In this document: positions 4,469 through 11,950 of the stretch, in pieces
How the letters are laid out: each line of letters starts with the position of its first letter
Numbering within the stretch: position 1 is the stretch's first letter
Assembly: GCA_963656825.1 (NCBI GenBank)
Contig: CAVKJG010000047.1
Span: 1-13,942, forward strand
DNA length: 13,942 nt
Direction: 5' to 3'
From: CAG-841 sp963656825
GTDB lineage: Bacteria > Bacillota > Clostridia > Oscillospirales > CAG-272
Notes under the pieces: generated by a model
Told to the model about the DNA's origin: nothing
The model's input: only the letters and a program-made list of their open reading frames with translations
The model's database searches: none
Position numbers and translations under genes: made by a program

Positions 4469-7081
4469 TTATTTTTCGGCTTTCTTTACCGTGCACACAA
4501 GCTCGCCGTCCTTTGCGTCAACCGTGAGCGTGTCGCCCATATCAAGATCGCTTGAAAGAATCGTGCGCGCGACAAGCGTTTCGACTCTGCCCTGAAGATA
4601 TCTCTTGAGCGGTCTTGCGCCGTAAACGGGATCGTAACCGCAGTCGATACAGAGATTTCTTGCGGCGTCCGTGATTTCAAGGTGAAGTCCCTTGTCCTCA
4701 AGACGCTTTGAAAGCTTCTCGGTAAGAAGATCTATAATCTTTGCAAGCTGGCTCTTTGCAAGCGGCTTGTAGAAGATTATCTCGTCCAGACGGTTGAGAA
4801 ATTCGGGGCGGAAGGTGCTGCGAAGCAGGTTCATAACTTCATCGCGAGCCTTTTCGGTTATCTCGCCGTCCGCGCCGATACCGTCGAGCAGATACTGAGA
4901 ACCGAGATTGCTCGTAAGAATGATTATCGTATTCTTGAAGTCCACCGTTCTGCCCTGCGAATCGGTAATTCTGCCGTCGTCAAGTATCTGAAGCAGAATA
5001 TTGAAAACGTCGGGATGAGCCTTTTCAACCTCGTCGAAAAGCACCACCGAATACGGATGACGGCGCACCGCTTCCGTCAGCTGACCGCCTTCGTCATAGC
5101 CTACATAGCCGGGAGGCGCTCCGATAAGACGCGATACGGAGAATTTCTCCATATATTCGGACATATCGATTCTGACCATTGAACGTTCGTCGTCGAAAAG
5201 ACATTCGGCAAGAGCCTTGGCAAGCTCGGTTTTGCCCACGCCCGTAGGTCCGAGGAACATAAACGAGCCTATCGGTCTTGAAGGATCGGCAATGCCGGCG
5301 CGCGAACGGAGAATAGCCTCGCTGACCTTACGGACAGCCTCGTCCTGACCGATAACACGTTTGTGAAGCGTATCTTCAAGGGAGAGTATCTTTTCTCTTT
5401 CGCTTGCTTTCAGCTTTGAAACGGGGATACCCGTCCAGCGCGCAACAATTCCCGTGATTTCTTCTTCGGTAACGGTGTCGCGCAGGATTTTATCCGTGCC
5501 GTCGGAGTTTTTGTTCTCCTTGCTTGCCTGTTCAAGCTTCTTCTGAAGCTCGGGCAGAACTGAATATTTGAGTCTCGCCGCTTCTTCATAACGGAAGGTA
5601 CGCTGTGCCTCCTCCATATCGGCGGTGGCTTTTTCTATCTCCTCTTTCAGATTCTTTACGGAGTTGATAGCAGCCTTCTCGCTTTCCCATTTTGCCTTCA
5701 TGGCGTTGAATTTATCCTTCATTTCGGATATTTCCTCCGTCACCTTTGCAAGTCTTTCGGCGGAAAGGGTATCGGTTTCTTTTTTGAGCGCGGTTTCTTC
5801 TATTTCAAGCTGCATTATCTTTCTGCTGACGTCGTCAAGCTCCGAAGGCATTGAATCTATTTCGGTTCTGACAAGCGCGCACGCTTCGTCCACAAGGTCG
5901 ATAGCCTTGTCGGGAAGGAAACGGTCGGTTATATATCTGTCGGAAAGCACGGCTGCGGCAACAAGCGCCGCGTCGTGAATACGGACGCCGTGATAAATCT
6001 CGTATCTTTCACGCAGTCCGCGCAGAATGGTTATCGTGTCTTCAACGGTCGGTTCGTTTACCGTAACGGGCTGGAAACGTCTTTCAAGGGCGGCGTCCTT
6101 TTCGATATATTTTCTGTATTCGTCAAGAGTTGTCGCGCCTATACAATGAAGCTCGCCCCTCGCAAGCATAGGCTTGAGGATATTTCCGGCGTCGAGAGCG
6201 CCGTCCGTCTTACCTGCGCCTACTATGGTGTGAAGCTCATCTATAAAGAGGATTATTCTGCCCTCGCTCTTTGTGACTTCCGCAAGGACGGCTTTCAGTC
6301 TTTCCTCAAATTCGCCTCTGAATTTTGCGCCCGCGATAAGCGAACCCATATCGAGTGCGAAAATCGTCTTGTCCTTGAGTCCTTCGGGAACGTCGCCGCG
6401 AACTATTCTCTGTGCAAGACCTTCTGCAATAGCTGTCTTACCTACGCCCGGCTCGCCTATAAGCACAGGGTTGTTCTTCGTCTTTCTTGAAAGAATTCTT
6501 ATTACGTTACGAATTTCGGAGTCCCTGCCGATAACGGGATCAAGCTTCTGTTCTCTTGCGCGCTCCACAAGGTCAAAGCCGTATTTTTTAAGAGCGTCAT
6601 ACGTCTGCTCGGGTTCATCGTCTGTTACGCGCGTTGTTTTTACTTTTTCAAGCTCAGCCTTGAAGGCGGATTTTGTTATTCCTCTCTGACGGAATATCTC
6701 GCGTATCGACTGCGTGGGCAGATCAAAGATCGCCTCCGTTATATGTTCGACCGAAACGTATTCGTCCCCTTCTGACTTTGCAAGCTTTTCGGCGTTTTCA
6801 AGTACTCGCTGACATTCCGGCGAAACATAAATCTTGTCAAGCTCGGCGCCTGCGCCGCTCACTTTTGTTATTTTCGATATTGCCTCGTCAAGCGCGGAAA
6901 GCACGGCGTCCGTATCCGTTCCCATTTTGGAAAAGATACTGCCGACAAGTCCGCCCTCCTGCGAAAGAAGCGCATAAAGCAGATGCTCCTGCGTTATCGC
7001 CTGATTTGAATTTTCAAGCGCCTTGCTCTGCGCCGCATTTATCGCCTCTATTGATTTTTTTGTGAATTTCTGAAGGTTCAT
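4469..7081 (-). CDS. clpB: ATP-dependent disaggregase ClpB
   Basis: An 870-residue, full-length ClpB, the Hsp100 hexamer that pulls proteins out of aggregates in the cytoplasm together with DnaK/DnaJ/GrpE. Domains in order: Clp N-terminal double repeat (1-145); first AAA+ module with Walker A GEPGVGKT (209-216), pore loop AGAKFRGEF (250-258), Walker B IILFIDEL (276-283) and the ALERRFQ arginine region (331-337); the ClpB-specific coiled-coil middle domain (about 415-525), which separates it from ClpA/ClpC; second AAA+ module with Walker A GPTGVGKT (611-618), pore loop GYVG (658-661) and Walker B VVLFDE (679-684). All motifs are intact. The start has AAGGAAGTGA upstream. It lies 25 bp after the RHH gene and is surely co-transcribed with it. 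No CIRCE or CtsR-type operator was seen near the operon promoter. Confidence 0.97.
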   Translation of the reverse strand: MNLQKFTKKSIEAINAAQSKALENSNQAITQEHLLYALLSQEGGLVGSIFSKMGTDTDAVLSALDEAISKITKVSGAGAELDKIYVSPECQRVLENAEKLAKSEGDEYVSVEHITEAIFDLPTQSIREIFRQRGITKSAFKAELEKVKTTRVTDDEPEQTYDALKKYGFDLVERAREQKLDPVIGRDSEIRNVIRILSRKTKNNPVLIGEPGVGKTAIAEGLAQRIVRGDVPEGLKDKTIFALDMGSLIAGAKFRGEFEERLKAVLAEVTKSEGRIILFIDELHTIVGAGKTDGALDAGNILKPMLARGELHCIGATTLDEYRKYIEKDAALERRFQPVTVNEPTVEDTITILRGLRERYEIYHGVRIHDAALVAAAVLSDRYITDRFLPDKAIDLVDEACALVRTEIDSMPSELDDVSRKIMQLEIEETALKKETDTLSAERLAKVTEEISEMKDKFNAMKAKWESEKAAINSVKNLKEEIEKATADMEEAQRTFRYEEAARLKYSVLPELQKKLEQASKENKNSDGTDKILRDTVTEEEITGIVARWTGIPVSKLKASEREKILSLEDTLHKRVIGQDEAVRKVSEAILRSRAGIADPSRPIGSFMFLGPTGVGKTELAKALAECLFDDERSMVRIDMSEYMEKFSVSRLIGAPPGYVGYDEGGQLTEAVRRHPYSVVLFDEVEKAHPDVFNILLQILDDGRITDSQGRTVDFKNTIIILTSNLGSQYLLDGIGADGEITEKARDEVMNLLRSTFRPEFLNRLDEIIFYKPLAKSQLAKIIDLLTEKLSKRLEDKGLHLEITDAARNLCIDCGYDPVYGARPLKRYLQGRVETLVARTILSSDLDMGDTLTVDAKDGELVCTVKKAEK

Positions 7082-7106
7082 AAAATCACTTCCTTTTATC
7101 GGTTAT

Positions 7107-7742
7107 TTATATCATACGGGTTGATCTGTTCAGATACGAAACGTATTCTCTTTCCGCTTCGGCTGAATTTATCTCGCCGGAAACGTAGCCCTTGAGCAGT
7201 CTGTCAAGCTCGGTGACGTACGACGATATCGCCTCGCTCAGTTCTTTTTCGTTTTTTATCGCGCCCATCGGATTTATGCTTCTGACATATTTTCCGGGGG
7301 AAAGCTCGTATTTTGCCGGCACGGGAAGATGTCTGTCCTCTATCTTCTTCATTGTAACAAAGAAGCTTTCCGTAACGTCGGTGAGCGCGGGCGATTGCGT
7401 TCTTATGATGACGCTCAGCCTGCCCGACGTTTTTTCCCCTACGCTGCGAAGCTCCACCTCGTATCTTACCGTGGGGCGATATTTGAATTTGAGACTGCTT
7501 TTGAGCAGCATCGTATCCTGATTCGGAACAACAAGCGGAACTATGTCGCTTTCGCCACCGAAAAACTCCCCGATAAGCGAAAAAACATCGTTTCTGCGCT
7601 TTTCGGGCGTTATTACCGAGGCGTATTCGGCAAGTATTCTGTTTATCAGCGCGGAACGGTTAGTGCCGAGTCTGTGCGCGGCGCTGTCTATTTCCGCGAT
7701 TACCTCGTCCGACAGCATAAGACTGTATAAGCTTTTTTTCAT
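7107..7742 (-). CDS. Ribbon-helix-helix-type protein upstream of clpB
   Basis: A 211-residue protein whose first 45 residues resemble a CopG/Arc ribbon-helix-helix DNA-binding fold: a short strand (KKSLYSLMLS), a helix (DEVIAEIDSAAHRLG), the tight N-R-S turn, and a second helix (ALINRILAEYASV). Residues 50-211 form an extra domain of mixed strands and helices that I do not recognise; the tail (about 165-211) is helical and highly charged. It is first in a two-gene operon with clpB, 25 bp upstream. A DNA-binding protein directly ahead of a heat-shock gene suggests autoregulation of the operon or control of protein-quality genes; this is inference. The start is the ATG at 7742, downstream of a GGGAGGCGG-like site and a promoter at 7773-7800. 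Confidence 0.8.
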   Translation of the reverse strand: MKKSLYSLMLSDEVIAEIDSAAHRLGTNRSALINRILAEYASVITPEKRRNDVFSLIGEFFGGESDIVPLVVPNQDTMLLKSSLKFKYRPTVRYEVELRSVGEKTSGRLSVIIRTQSPALTDVTESFFVTMKKIEDRHLPVPAKYELSPGKYVRSINPMGAIKNEKELSEAISSYVTELDRLLKGYVSGEINSAEAEREYVSYLNRSTRMI

Positions 7743-7772
7743 TTTCCGCCTCCCTCTTCTTTTACACTGTAT

Positions 7773-7800
7773 ATTATACTCGCTTTTTAAAAATTGTCAA
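7773..7800 (-). promoter_or_regulatory. Promoter of the RHH-clpB operon
   Basis: On the minus strand, perfect TTGACA (7800-7795) and perfect TATAAT (7778-7773) with a 16-bp spacer. The DNA upstream of the -35 (7801-7845) is very AT-rich and contains two near-identical stretches (ATAAATTTTCTT 7809-7820 and ATAAATTTCTTT 7831-7842), which could act as an UP element. No inverted heat-shock operator overlaps the promoter by eye. Confidence 0.85.
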
Positions 7801-7864
7801 GAGTTTTATATAAATTTTCTTACGAATTTAATAAATTTCTTTGCAAAAGTTTTCCGCACGGACG

Positions 7865-7904
7865 AAAAAACCGCCCATACGCATCAGCATACGGGCGGTT
7901 TTTT
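7865..7904 (-). terminator. Terminator of the second acyltransferase gene
   Basis: AAAAAACCGCCC (7865-7876) pairs with GGGCGGTTTTTT (7893-7904) around a 16-nt loop that can form a small inner stem. The stem begins inside the stop codon (7903-7905) of the minus-strand gene and ends with six T on the minus strand. Confidence 0.85.
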
Positions 7905-8715
7905 ATTTTATTTCGGTTCTCACCTCGTCCGGAGAGTCAACCTTTATATAATGATATCTTCCGTCAAGGCACGAGCCGTACTGCTCGGCGCGCATAAGCA
8001 TAGTGTCTCTTACCTGATCCCTAAGCTTTGCCTGCGCCTGTCTGCGCGGAAGCGTTTTGTCCGGATAAAACGGACCGTCGCATATCATACATGGCTTTAC
8101 TTTTCCGTTTTTCTTTTTTATATATACGGTGGTTTTTACAAAGCACGGCGCGTCAAGCTCCGTAGGATAATAAAACGAAACGTCGGAAAAATCTCTTATT
8201 CCGTTGTACTTTGGCCAGATGTGCGCCTCCGGAAAAATCGATATCGCGCAGCCCTTTTCATAAACCTCGTTTATCGCCGCCTTGAAGCTTCCGTAGGTTT
8301 TCACGCCCGACGGCACCGGCAGCACACCGAGAAATTTTACAAGAAGCTTTATCCCGGGAATACTTATCGCGTCGGGATTTGCTACCGCATAGCACTGGCG
8401 CGGAAACGATACCTTCGGCGCGGAAAAAACATCTCTTACGCTGCCGGTATGATTGCTGTAAATGAAAAAGCCTTTTTTTCTGTCCTTGCGATTTTTAATT
8501 ACCCTTGCGTTTTTTATCCGCACGCCCATAAAAACAACCGAAAGTGACACTATCGGCAGAACAAGATAATAGACTATGGGCTTGAATATCCTGTAAAAAA
8601 TATTCTTCGGAAGATATTTGTAGCCTTCGGGCGTCTGTTTGCCGTTTATATTATTTCCGGCAAAATCGTCGTTTCGTTCATCAAAATAGTAGTAATAATA
8701 TTCTTTCCTTTTCAC
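7903..8715 (-). CDS. Lysophospholipid acyltransferase-family protein, variant motif
   Basis: A 270-residue protein of the PlsC-like acyltransferase superfamily, which moves acyl groups onto lysophospholipids or related acceptors at the inner membrane face. It has a hydrophobic segment (about 45-66), then the catalytic block NHTGSVRD with His89 and Asp95, five residues apart rather than the four of classical H-x4-D, and a later block FPEAHIWP (161-168) in place of the usual PEGTR. The deviations suggest a distinct subfamily with a different acceptor; substrate unknown. The N-terminus is unusual: MKRKEYYYYYF with five consecutive tyrosines. Translation starts at GTG (8715), with CGGAG about 9 bases upstream and no nearby ATG. 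It sits 77 bp after plsC but has its own promoter and terminator. Confidence 0.8.
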   Translation of the reverse strand: MKRKEYYYYYFDERNDDFAGNNINGKQTPEGYKYLPKNIFYRIFKPIVYYLVLPIVSLSVVFMGVRIKNARVIKNRKDRKKGFFIYSNHTGSVRDVFSAPKVSFPRQCYAVANPDAISIPGIKLLVKFLGVLPVPSGVKTYGSFKAAINEVYEKGCAISIFPEAHIWPKYNGIRDFSDVSFYYPTELDAPCFVKTTVYIKKKNGKVKPCMICDGPFYPDKTLPRRQAQAKLRDQVRDTMLMRAEQYGSCLDGRYHYIKVDSPDEVRTEIK

Positions 8716-8744
8716 CTGAGTCCGCTCCGTATGTAATTTGCTTT

Positions 8745-8773
8745 ATTATACCGCCCTACCGGTATTTTTTCAA
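8745..8773 (-). promoter_or_regulatory. Promoter of the second acyltransferase gene
   Basis: On the minus strand, TTGAAA (8773-8768) and perfect TATAAT (8750-8745) with a 17-bp spacer, 29 bp ahead of the GTG start. It lies in the short gap after plsC, so this gene can be expressed independently. Confidence 0.75.
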
Positions 8774-8792
8774 GTCCCAGCCTTTTTTCGGG

Positions 8793-9521
8793 TTATTCTC
8801 CGGCTTCGGAAAGCGCCGCTTCAAGCGAAGTCCTTACCCTTTCGCCTATTTCGGAGGTACCCGTTTTCCGCACCTCGTCAGCGGATATAACGTCCGCCAC
8901 GATAAGCTTTACTTTGTTTTTGCGGAGAGGGTTTTTATATACCTTTTCCGTTCCGGAAAGAGCTATCACCGCTATCGGCACGTCTGCCTTCTGCGCGATT
9001 TTGAAAACTCCGTTGTGAAATGGAAGAATTTCGCCGCTTTTGCTTCGCGTGCCTTCGGGATATACTCCCACGGAAACGCTGCCCTCGCCGAGAAGCTCTG
9101 CGGCGCGGCAGATGGTTTTCATCGCGTTGCGAGGATTTTCGCGGTCTATCGCCATATAGCGACACCTGTGCATTATCTTTCCCAGCGCGGGATAATCGAA
9201 AACCTCCGGCTTTGAGATATAAACTATCTTATACTTTCGCAGGATACGCATTGTGACTATCGGATCAAAGCCCGAGCGATGATTTCCGACAAAAAGCACG
9301 GGCGAGCCTTCAGGCAGCTTTTCAAGTCCCTTTACCTCCGTCCTTATGCAAAACGCTTTCGCCGCGATGTAAACGCACATATTCAGCATAAAGCGATAAA
9401 ACGCCGACTCGCTTTTGTATTCTTTTTTCCTGCTTACCGGCGCCGAAAATATAAAAAGAAAAGCCGCGATCAGAAGCGGAATTCCTATCAGCACCGCAAG
9501 ACATATAAGCAAAATTTTCAA
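8793..9521 (-). CDS. plsC: 1-acyl-sn-glycerol-3-phosphate acyltransferase
   Basis: A 242-residue PlsC, which acylates lysophosphatidic acid at position 2 to make phosphatidic acid, the second acyl step of membrane phospholipid synthesis. It begins with one membrane anchor (4-27), followed by motif I NHRSGFD (His81, Asp86: the catalytic H-x4-D), motif II around YISKPEVF, and motif III YPEGTRS (Glu156-Arg159) that binds the glycerol phosphate. Length is normal. The start is a TTG at 9521 in the context GGAAGTGATGTTAT-TTG; the nearby ATG at 9528 is in another frame and gives no family sequence. The gene has its own promoter and is followed by a second, divergent acyltransferase. Confidence 0.93.
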   Translation of the reverse strand: MKILLICLAVLIGIPLLIAAFLFIFSAPVSRKKEYKSESAFYRFMLNMCVYIAAKAFCIRTEVKGLEKLPEGSPVLFVGNHRSGFDPIVTMRILRKYKIVYISKPEVFDYPALGKIMHRCRYMAIDRENPRNAMKTICRAAELLGEGSVSVGVYPEGTRSKSGEILPFHNGVFKIAQKADVPIAVIALSGTEKVYKNPLRKNKVKLIVADVISADEVRKTGTSEIGERVRTSLEAALSEAGE

Positions 9522-9551
9522 ATAACATCACTTCCGTTTTCACCAGCTCCG

Positions 9552-9605
9552 AAAATGCGGAGCATTTTTCATTTTCATTATATCGCGCGCCGGATCTTTT
9601 TGTAA
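9552..9605 (-). promoter_or_regulatory. Promoter and leader hairpin of plsC
   Basis: On the minus strand, TTACAA (9605-9600) and perfect TATAAT (9582-9577) are 17 bp apart; the spacer contains an alternating CGCGCG stretch. Just inside the transcript a 7-bp hairpin (AAAATGC 9552-9558 with GCATTTT 9562-9568) lies about 30 bp before the TTG start. The -35 is weak. Confidence 0.6.
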
Positions 9606-9668
9606 CGGACATTTTTCCGCATATGCCGATATTTCAGACAAATCGCCCGTATTGATAAATAAAACCGA

Positions 9669-9706
9669 CAAAAGGAAGAAGCTTTTTCAAGGGTTATTTC
9701 CTTTTG
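9669..9706 (-). terminator. Possible weak terminator of the GT4-CsaB fusion gene
   Basis: CAAAAGGAA (9669-9677) pairs with TTCCTTTTG (9698-9706) around a 20-nt loop. The stem is AT-rich and the following minus-strand sequence is TCGGTTTTATTTAT, a poor but usable T-tract. It is the only candidate between the stop at 9715 and the plsC promoter. Confidence 0.4.
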
Positions 9707-9714
9707 CAAAGCCG

Positions 9715-11883
9715 CTATTTCAGTATATCCAGACTTTTTGTATAGGTTTTTTTCCACCCGTCAAGACCGCCCGACAAAAGCGCGCGGATATTTTCCGATG
9801 ACGAAAGCGTTTCCGCTGCAAGCTTTGTTATCTCCTGTGCGCCCGAATCCTCGGTAAGATAGCAGAGTCTGCCGCCGTCGGTTCTTGCGCCGATCATATC
9901 GACATACGAAAACAGCTTTATATCGTCCGATACGGCGATCATCGGGCAGGCGGCAACCGTTGCGAATATCAGCGAATGAAGCCGCAAGCCAAGAAGAAGC
10001 TCCGCGCCGGAGATAAGTCCGGCAGCCTCCTGCGGTGAAAGTCCGAAGTCCACAACTTCCCCGTCACAGCCGCAGGCTATCCTGCGACAGACGGCGGCGT
10101 CCTCTTTTTCGTACATGGCAAGTATATATGCTTTGAGTCCGAATGTGCGCGATATATTCCCTACGGCTTTTGTAAATTCTTTTTCCGTAGCGCGTGAAAA
10201 AAACTTCGGCGCGACGACAAAATATCTCCCGTCGCGTTTTGCGCTCGTATCGGGAACAACGGTTATCGCGGGATCAAAGCCGAACGCGGACTCCGACGTC
10301 GGACAAAGCTCCCCGAAAAGCTCAAGCGAGTAGCTTTCTCTCATCGAAACCGCGTCGGCGCCCGACGCCGCCCTTGCGGCAAGCCGCAGTCCCGACGCCT
10401 TTTCAAACGGTCCGAGCCCGTTTGCGAAAATAACCGTTCTGCACCCTTTTTTCTTTGCGATATCAAGCATTTTCGTATAATACAGAAGCGATTGCGAGCT
10501 TGTCTTGTCCTGGAGCAGATTGCCTCCGCCGAAGATAAAGGTGTCGGTATTTTTCAGCTCCTTCGATACGGCGAAAATATTCATTCTCTGCACCGCGCCG
10601 ACCGAAAAGCTTCTTGACGTTTTCTTCGGTGTATGCGTCATAACGCAGATATCGGCGGACGGCTTCCTTTCTCTTATTGAAGAGATTATACATTCTTCGA
10701 TCGCCTCGTCGCCGAGATTTCCGAAGCCGTAATAGCCGCAAAGCATATAATCGTGATGCTTTCCCGTGACGATTTTTGAAAGTCTTTCGTATTCGCGCTC
10801 GTAAATATCCGTCATTTTTCCGACGGAATAATTTCCGCACACATATTCTCTGCAAAAGCTGCCGAGCAGAGCATATTCTTCGTCTTTTGCCGAAAGCACC
10901 GCCGAAATGTCGCGGCAAAGCTTTTCCGACGTCGGAATTCCCATATCTCTGCCGCAGAAATTCGTTTTTTCGCAGGCGGATATCGTTTCCTCTGAAAAAA
11001 TGCCTATATGCCCCTGAGAGCCGGAAACTACCACAGGCTTTCCGCACGACATAGCTTCGAGTGCCGCGCGCGACGGTCCTGCAAACATATAAGAATCGGT
11101 TATGAATTTTCTCACGTCAGTTCTTGCGCCGAGCGCAAAAACCGCCCTTCTCCCGAGCTGTGAATTCGTTCTTTCGGCAAGCTCGGAAACAAAATCAAAA
11201 TCCTTTCCTCCGCCTATTATCACAAGCGCCGAATCGGGAAAATCCGCGCCTGTGCGCTCCATCGCTTTTATAAGGCACTTCGCGCAAAGAGAAGAATATT
11301 CTTCAAGCCTGCTGACGTGAAGAATTATCCGCTTGTCTTTAAGCTCGGGAAATTCGCCGAATATCTCTCCCGACGGCGCGGAAGGGGAAAAAACGTCCGT
11401 ATCTATACCGTTCGGCACGACGGTGATGTTCTTCTTCGGAAAAGCGTAATTTTTTATAACATAATCCTTTATGTCGGGGCTGACGGCAAAGCAATGCTCG
11501 CCCCAATCGGTCATTTTCCGGAGCAGCGGCGTCACGCGGAAATCGTAGTGAGCCGTCGTTACAAATCGGAAGCCGTATTTCTTTTGCAGCTTTCCGCAGA
11601 CAAAGGCGGGAATTCTTGCGTGGGCGTGGACTATATCGAATTTTTCGCGCGAGATCAGAGCGGAAAGCTTTTTCTTTGCGACGGCGAGAAGAAACGGATT
11701 TTTTGAATACAGCGGAACGCTTATATGCTCCGCGCCGATACGCTCAAGCTCGGCTGTAAAGCGTCCTCCGCCGGAGGCTACCGTAACGTCGTGTCCGCGC
11801 GAATAAAGCGCCTTTGCAAGCTCAAGAATATGAGTTTCCGCACCGCCTATATCCATTTTCATAGTGCAGAGAAGTATTTTCAT
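9715..11883 (-). CDS. Fusion of a GT4 glycosyltransferase and a CsaB-like polysaccharide pyruvyl transferase
   Basis: A 722-residue two-domain enzyme. Residues 1-370 are a GT4 glycosyltransferase: DIGGAETHILELAKAL (11-26), VHAHARIPAF (85-94), VPNGIDTDVF (156-165), donor domain from LHVSRLEEYS, and SRAALEAMSCGKPVVVSG (271-288). The first Glu of its E-x7-E pair is missing (Ala268 in that place), as in several GT4 subgroups. Residues 378-700 match polysaccharide pyruvyl transferases such as CsaB: GYYGFGNLGDEAI (383-395), FGGGNLLQD (451-459), NGLGPF (488-493), SMRESYS and GLRLHSLIF (632-640). CsaB places a pyruvyl ketal on the wall polymer that anchors SLH-domain surface proteins. The fusion would add a sugar and pyruvylate it or a neighbour in one polypeptide. 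The start has ACGGAGGGC upstream. It follows tktC by 67 bp, with a terminator between and no visible promoter of its own. Confidence 0.9.
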   Translation of the reverse strand: MKILLCTMKMDIGGAETHILELAKALYSRGHDVTVASGGGRFTAELERIGAEHISVPLYSKNPFLLAVAKKKLSALISREKFDIVHAHARIPAFVCGKLQKKYGFRFVTTAHYDFRVTPLLRKMTDWGEHCFAVSPDIKDYVIKNYAFPKKNITVVPNGIDTDVFSPSAPSGEIFGEFPELKDKRIILHVSRLEEYSSLCAKCLIKAMERTGADFPDSALVIIGGGKDFDFVSELAERTNSQLGRRAVFALGARTDVRKFITDSYMFAGPSRAALEAMSCGKPVVVSGSQGHIGIFSEETISACEKTNFCGRDMGIPTSEKLCRDISAVLSAKDEEYALLGSFCREYVCGNYSVGKMTDIYEREYERLSKIVTGKHHDYMLCGYYGFGNLGDEAIEECIISSIRERKPSADICVMTHTPKKTSRSFSVGAVQRMNIFAVSKELKNTDTFIFGGGNLLQDKTSSQSLLYYTKMLDIAKKKGCRTVIFANGLGPFEKASGLRLAARAASGADAVSMRESYSLELFGELCPTSESAFGFDPAITVVPDTSAKRDGRYFVVAPKFFSRATEKEFTKAVGNISRTFGLKAYILAMYEKEDAAVCRRIACGCDGEVVDFGLSPQEAAGLISGAELLLGLRLHSLIFATVAACPMIAVSDDIKLFSYVDMIGARTDGGRLCYLTEDSGAQEITKLAAETLSSSENIRALLSGGLDGWKKTYTKSLDILK

Positions 11884-11902
11884 TTTGCCCTCCGTAAGAA
11901 AA

Positions 11903-11932
11903 TTTCACTCCCGAAAATATACGGGAGTGAAA
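11903..11932 (-). terminator. Hairpin terminator or attenuator between transketolase and the fusion gene
   Basis: TTTCACTCCCG (11903-11913) pairs perfectly with CGGGAGTGAAA (11922-11932), loop of eight. On the minus strand it is followed by TTTTCTT and, within ten bases, by the ribosome site of the fusion gene. The T-tract is short, so it may stop only part of the transcripts and let some read into the fusion gene. Confidence 0.75.
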
Positions 11933-11950
11933 CCTTTGCTGTTTTTTTGA

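Noticed and set aside
4061..4496. Several 75-92-codon frames on both strands
   Set aside because: They lie in the hairpin-repeat block, lack ribosome sites and encode low-complexity Arg/Ser/Pro-rich sequence typical of translated palindromes.
5975..6490. Plus-strand 171-codon frame inside clpB
   Set aside because: It is antisense to the conserved first AAA+ module, which fully explains the sequence.
7743..7860. CIRCE or CtsR operator for clpB
   Set aside because: Neither the TTAGCACTC inverted repeat nor GGTCAAA-type direct heptads were found around the operon promoter.
7543..8547. Long plus-strand open frame of 334 codons
   Set aside because: It runs antisense through the acyltransferase, its terminator and the RHH gene; the translation is Arg/Tyr/Phe-rich with no family sequence, a shadow of minus-strand genes.
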